A stretch of 8,397 nucleotides of DNA from contig JASLFQ010000061.1 in the NCBI GenBank assembly GCA_030150595.1, positions 1-8,397 of the forward strand. The letters run 5' to 3'. The position numbers and the translations under genes were made by a program. This DNA is from Aquirhabdus sp. Lineage in GTDB: Bacteria > Pseudomonadota > Gammaproteobacteria > Pseudomonadales > Moraxellaceae. The notes below the pieces were generated by a model. That model searched no databases, was not told where the DNA came from, and saw nothing but the letters and a program-made list of their open reading frames with translations. Positions 5,932 to 8,397 of this stretch are shown here, in pieces (the first letter of the stretch is position 1; each line of letters begins with the position of its first letter).

Positions 5932-8397
5932 ATGACTTTATCCGCCTCAACATCGCAACCTGATCCTCATGCACCACTCCGCGATGACGTTCGCCTTCTG
6001 GGTGGATTATTAGGCGATACGCTCCGCCAGCAAGTTGGACAAGCGTTGTTTGATAAAGTCGAACTGATTCGAAAACTCGCCAAACATACCCGCGATGGCG
6101 ACAAGGACGCAGGCAAAGAACTCAATCATGTCCTCGAATCGCTTACTGAAGAAGAACTATCACCTGTCGCACGTGCCTTCACTCAATTCTTGAATCTAGC
6201 CAATATTGCCGAGCAATATCATCGCGTTCGCCGTCGCCGAGCATGGCAATGCGTTGAAGACAAAGCACCACAACATGGCTCAACAGGCGAACTTTTTCCT
6301 CGTCTAGCGGCTAAAGGCATCAGTGCAGAAGCACTCTGGCAAAGCGCACACGATTTAGACATTGAACTAGTACTCACCGCGCATCCAACGGAAATCAGCC
6401 GTCGCACACTTATTCAAAAATATGACGACATCGCCGATAGTTTAGAAAAACTCGATGTGATGAAACTCACGCCGTTTGAACGTCAGCAACAACTCGCCAA
6501 ACTCAAACGTGACATCATCGCTGCGTGGCATACCGATGAAATTCGACACCATAAACCGACGCCTGTCGATGAAGCGAAATGGGGATTTACCGCGATTGAA
6601 CAAAGCCTGTGGTTTGCCGTGCCGCAGTTTGTCCGTGAGTTTGATGCCAGCATTTTTGAACATACAGGCAAGCATTTACCACTAGCTAAAACCCCAATCC
6701 GCTTTGCCTCTTGGATGGGCGGCGACCGCGATGGTAATCCGAATGTCACGCATAAAGTCACCGAAGAAGTCCTGCTGTTGTCGCGTTGGCAAGCAGCTGA
6801 ATTGTATTGGCAAGATATTGATGCGCTGCGCTGGGAATTGTCGATGGACGCATGCAGTCCTGCTCTACGCGCGGCGCTAGCAGAACAAGGGATTACTGAA
6901 AGTACCGAACCTTATCGCGATATTTTGCGTGAAGTTAGACGCCGTCTGGGACGCACCCGAGATTGGGCTAATGCGCGCTTGCGCGGTGAATTGAACGTCG
7001 ATAACGAAGGCATTTATTTGTATGCTCACGAGCTGATGCAGCCACTCATGCTCTGCTATGAATCACTGATTTCATGCAATATGGAAGACGTTGCCAATGG
7101 CGAGTTGATTGACATTATCCGCCGCGTGGCTTGTTTTGGTGTGGAACTACTCAAGCTCGATATCCGCCAAGAATCAGGACGACATGCGGAAGTCTTGAAT
7201 GCTATTACCGAGTATCTAAAAGAGGGCTCTTATGCAGAATGGGACGAAGATAAACGCCGTGCATTTTGTCTTCGTGAATTAAAAAATCCTCGTCCGCTAC
7301 TGCCGAAGATTCTCAACGCTGCGCCAGATGCGCCGATTTTATCCGCCAACGTGCAAGAGAGCCTCGCAACGTTTGATGTGTTGGCTGAACATCCTGGTGA
7401 GGCGTTGGGCGCGTATGTCATTTCGATGGCTCGAAGCACCAGCGATGTACTGGCGGTCATGCTGCTACAAAAGAAAGCAGGCGTACAAAAGTTACTCCGC
7501 GTCGTGCCTCTATTTGAAACGCTGGATGATTTGGATCATGCGCCAAGCATTATTGATGCGCTGTTTTCTATTCCTGAGTACGTTGCGTTGATTCATGGTC
7601 ATCAAGAAATCATGATTGGCTACTCGGATTCTGCCAAAGATGCAGGTTTCCTCACCGCGAATTGGGCGCAATATCGTGCGCAAGAAGCACTGACTGCGGT
7701 TGCGAAAAAACATGGCATTAAACTGACCTTATTTCACGGTCGTGGCGGTTCGGTCAGTCGTGGTGGCGCACCAACTCATCAAGCGCTTCTCGCTCAGCCT
7801 CCAGGTTCGGTACAAGGTTCCATTCGCGTCACCGAACAAGGTGAAATGATTCGCTTTAAATTTGGCATGCAAGGCATTGCGATTCGCAATCTGGAACTGT
7901 ATGCCACCGCCACACTTGAAGCGTCCCTTTTGCCACCGCCTGCCGCAAAACCAGAATGGCGCACCCTCATGGACAGCATGACGCATATTTCGTTGGATGC
8001 GTATCGCAAAACTGTCCGCGAGACACCTGACTTTATCCGTTATTTACGCACCGTCACACCTGAACTTGAGTTGCAATTGTTGCCGCTGGGTTCTCGCCCA
8101 GCACGGCGTAGCACCAGCGGTGGCATTGAGTCGTTACGCGCAATTCCGTGGGTGTTTGCATGGACACAAATTCGCTTAATGCTACCCGCTTGGCTCGGTA
8201 CAGGCGATGCGTTGAATACGACACTGAATGAAGGTTTTTCTAACTCAATCCAAGAAATGATTCATGACTGGCCATATTTCTATGCGCTCGTTGATATGTT
8301 AGAAATGGTATTGGCAAAAGCCGATCCTGCAATTGTGAGTTATTACGAATCGCATCTGACCAAAGACGCTGCCTTACTCGAATTAGGTGCCTCCTTA
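5932..8397 (+). CDS. ppc: Phosphoenolpyruvate carboxylase (3' end outside window)
   Basis: Ppc irreversibly carboxylates PEP with bicarbonate to oxaloacetate, the anaplerotic feed of the TCA cycle; the bacterial enzyme is a cytoplasmic tetramer inhibited by aspartate. The frame runs open from ATG 5932 to the right edge: 822 codons of an expected 890 or so, so about 70-80 C-terminal residues are missing, including the terminal substrate/inhibitor-binding tail. The start has GGAG 7 nt upstream, and APLRDDVRLLGGLLGDTL is a typical N-terminus. Signature 1, VLTAHPTEISRR, carries the catalytic His151. MGGDRDGNP lies at residues 262-270. Signature 2, IMIGYSDSAKDAG, has its Tyr at 564. The glycine-rich loop FHGRGGSVSRGG has its Arg at 604, followed by QPPGSVQGSIRVTEQGEMIRFKFG and LGSRPARRSTSGGIESLRAIPW. 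All visible catalytic motifs are intact with no frameshift. The gene is divergent from pirin. Confidence 0.97.
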   Translation, partial: MTLSASTSQPDPHAPLRDDVRLLGGLLGDTLRQQVGQALFDKVELIRKLAKHTRDGDKDAGKELNHVLESLTEEELSPVARAFTQFLNLANIAEQYHRVRRRRAWQCVEDKAPQHGSTGELFPRLAAKGISAEALWQSAHDLDIELVLTAHPTEISRRTLIQKYDDIADSLEKLDVMKLTPFERQQQLAKLKRDIIAAWHTDEIRHHKPTPVDEAKWGFTAIEQSLWFAVPQFVREFDASIFEHTGKHLPLAKTPIRFASWMGGDRDGNPNVTHKVTEEVLLLSRWQAAELYWQDIDALRWELSMDACSPALRAALAEQGITESTEPYRDILREVRRRLGRTRDWANARLRGELNVDNEGIYLYAHELMQPLMLCYESLISCNMEDVANGELIDIIRRVACFGVELLKLDIRQESGRHAEVLNAITEYLKEGSYAEWDEDKRRAFCLRELKNPRPLLPKILNAAPDAPILSANVQESLATFDVLAEHPGEALGAYVISMARSTSDVLAVMLLQKKAGVQKLLRVVPLFETLDDLDHAPSIIDALFSIPEYVALIHGHQEIMIGYSDSAKDAGFLTANWAQYRAQEALTAVAKKHGIKLTLFHGRGGSVSRGGAPTHQALLAQPPGSVQGSIRVTEQGEMIRFKFGMQGIAIRNLELYATATLEASLLPPPAAKPEWRTLMDSMTHISLDAYRKTVRETPDFIRYLRTVTPELELQLLPLGSRPARRSTSGGIESLRAIPWVFAWTQIRLMLPAWLGTGDALNTTLNEGFSNSIQEMIHDWPYFYALVDMLEMVLAKADPAIVSYYESHLTKDAALLELGASL

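Noticed and set aside
6219..8179. Several 60-92-codon open frames on both strands across ppc.
   Set aside because: The continuous ppc frame explains the whole interval with every expected motif; these frames have no family resemblance.
1..8397. CRISPR array, tRNA/rRNA genes, insertion sequences or phage genes.
   Set aside because: No regularly spaced repeats, no recognisable RNA gene, and no transposase or integrase sequence was seen on either strand.

Overview
The window reads as an ordinary chromosomal stretch of a gammaproteobacterium. The protein sequences, above all the N-terminus of the PEP carboxylase, look most like Pseudomonadales and probably Moraxellaceae (Acinetobacter relatives). 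That placement is from memory of protein families, not from a search. Base composition and codon use look even throughout. I see no transposase, integrase, tRNA, CRISPR array, phage gene or toxin-antitoxin pair, and no clear sign of horizontal transfer.

Layout from left to right: (1) the C-terminal two thirds of aconitase AcnA (+), cut by the left edge; (2) a PF10118-type 'predicted metal-dependent hydrolase' (+), about 100 nt after acnA and preceded by a possible promoter and a long hairpin; (3) a terminator shared with the convergent azoR (-), an FMN-dependent NADH-azoreductase/quinone reductase; (4) a LysR-family regulator (+), divergent from azoR across a 186-nt promoter region; (5) nested GTATC/GATAC palindromes and a strong bidirectional terminator; (6) a pirin-family protein (-), convergent with the regulator; (7) a 313-nt gene-free region holding the divergent pirin and ppc promoters and short repeats; (8) phosphoenolpyruvate carboxylase ppc (+), cut by the right edge after 822 codons.

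Two functional themes appear. AcnA and Ppc are central carbon enzymes: the TCA step from citrate to isocitrate, and the anaplerotic step from PEP to oxaloacetate. Between them, azoR, lysR and pirin look like a small quinone/flavonoid or electrophile-response group, with the LysR protein the natural candidate regulator of azoR and possibly of pirin.

I did not find a convincing undescribed system. The points most worth a second look are the nested palindromes after lysR, a TAGAAC hexamer recurring in the two divergent promoter regions, a hairpin at the predicted 5' end of the hydrolase transcript, and the ferritin-like diiron ligand pattern in the so-called hydrolase.
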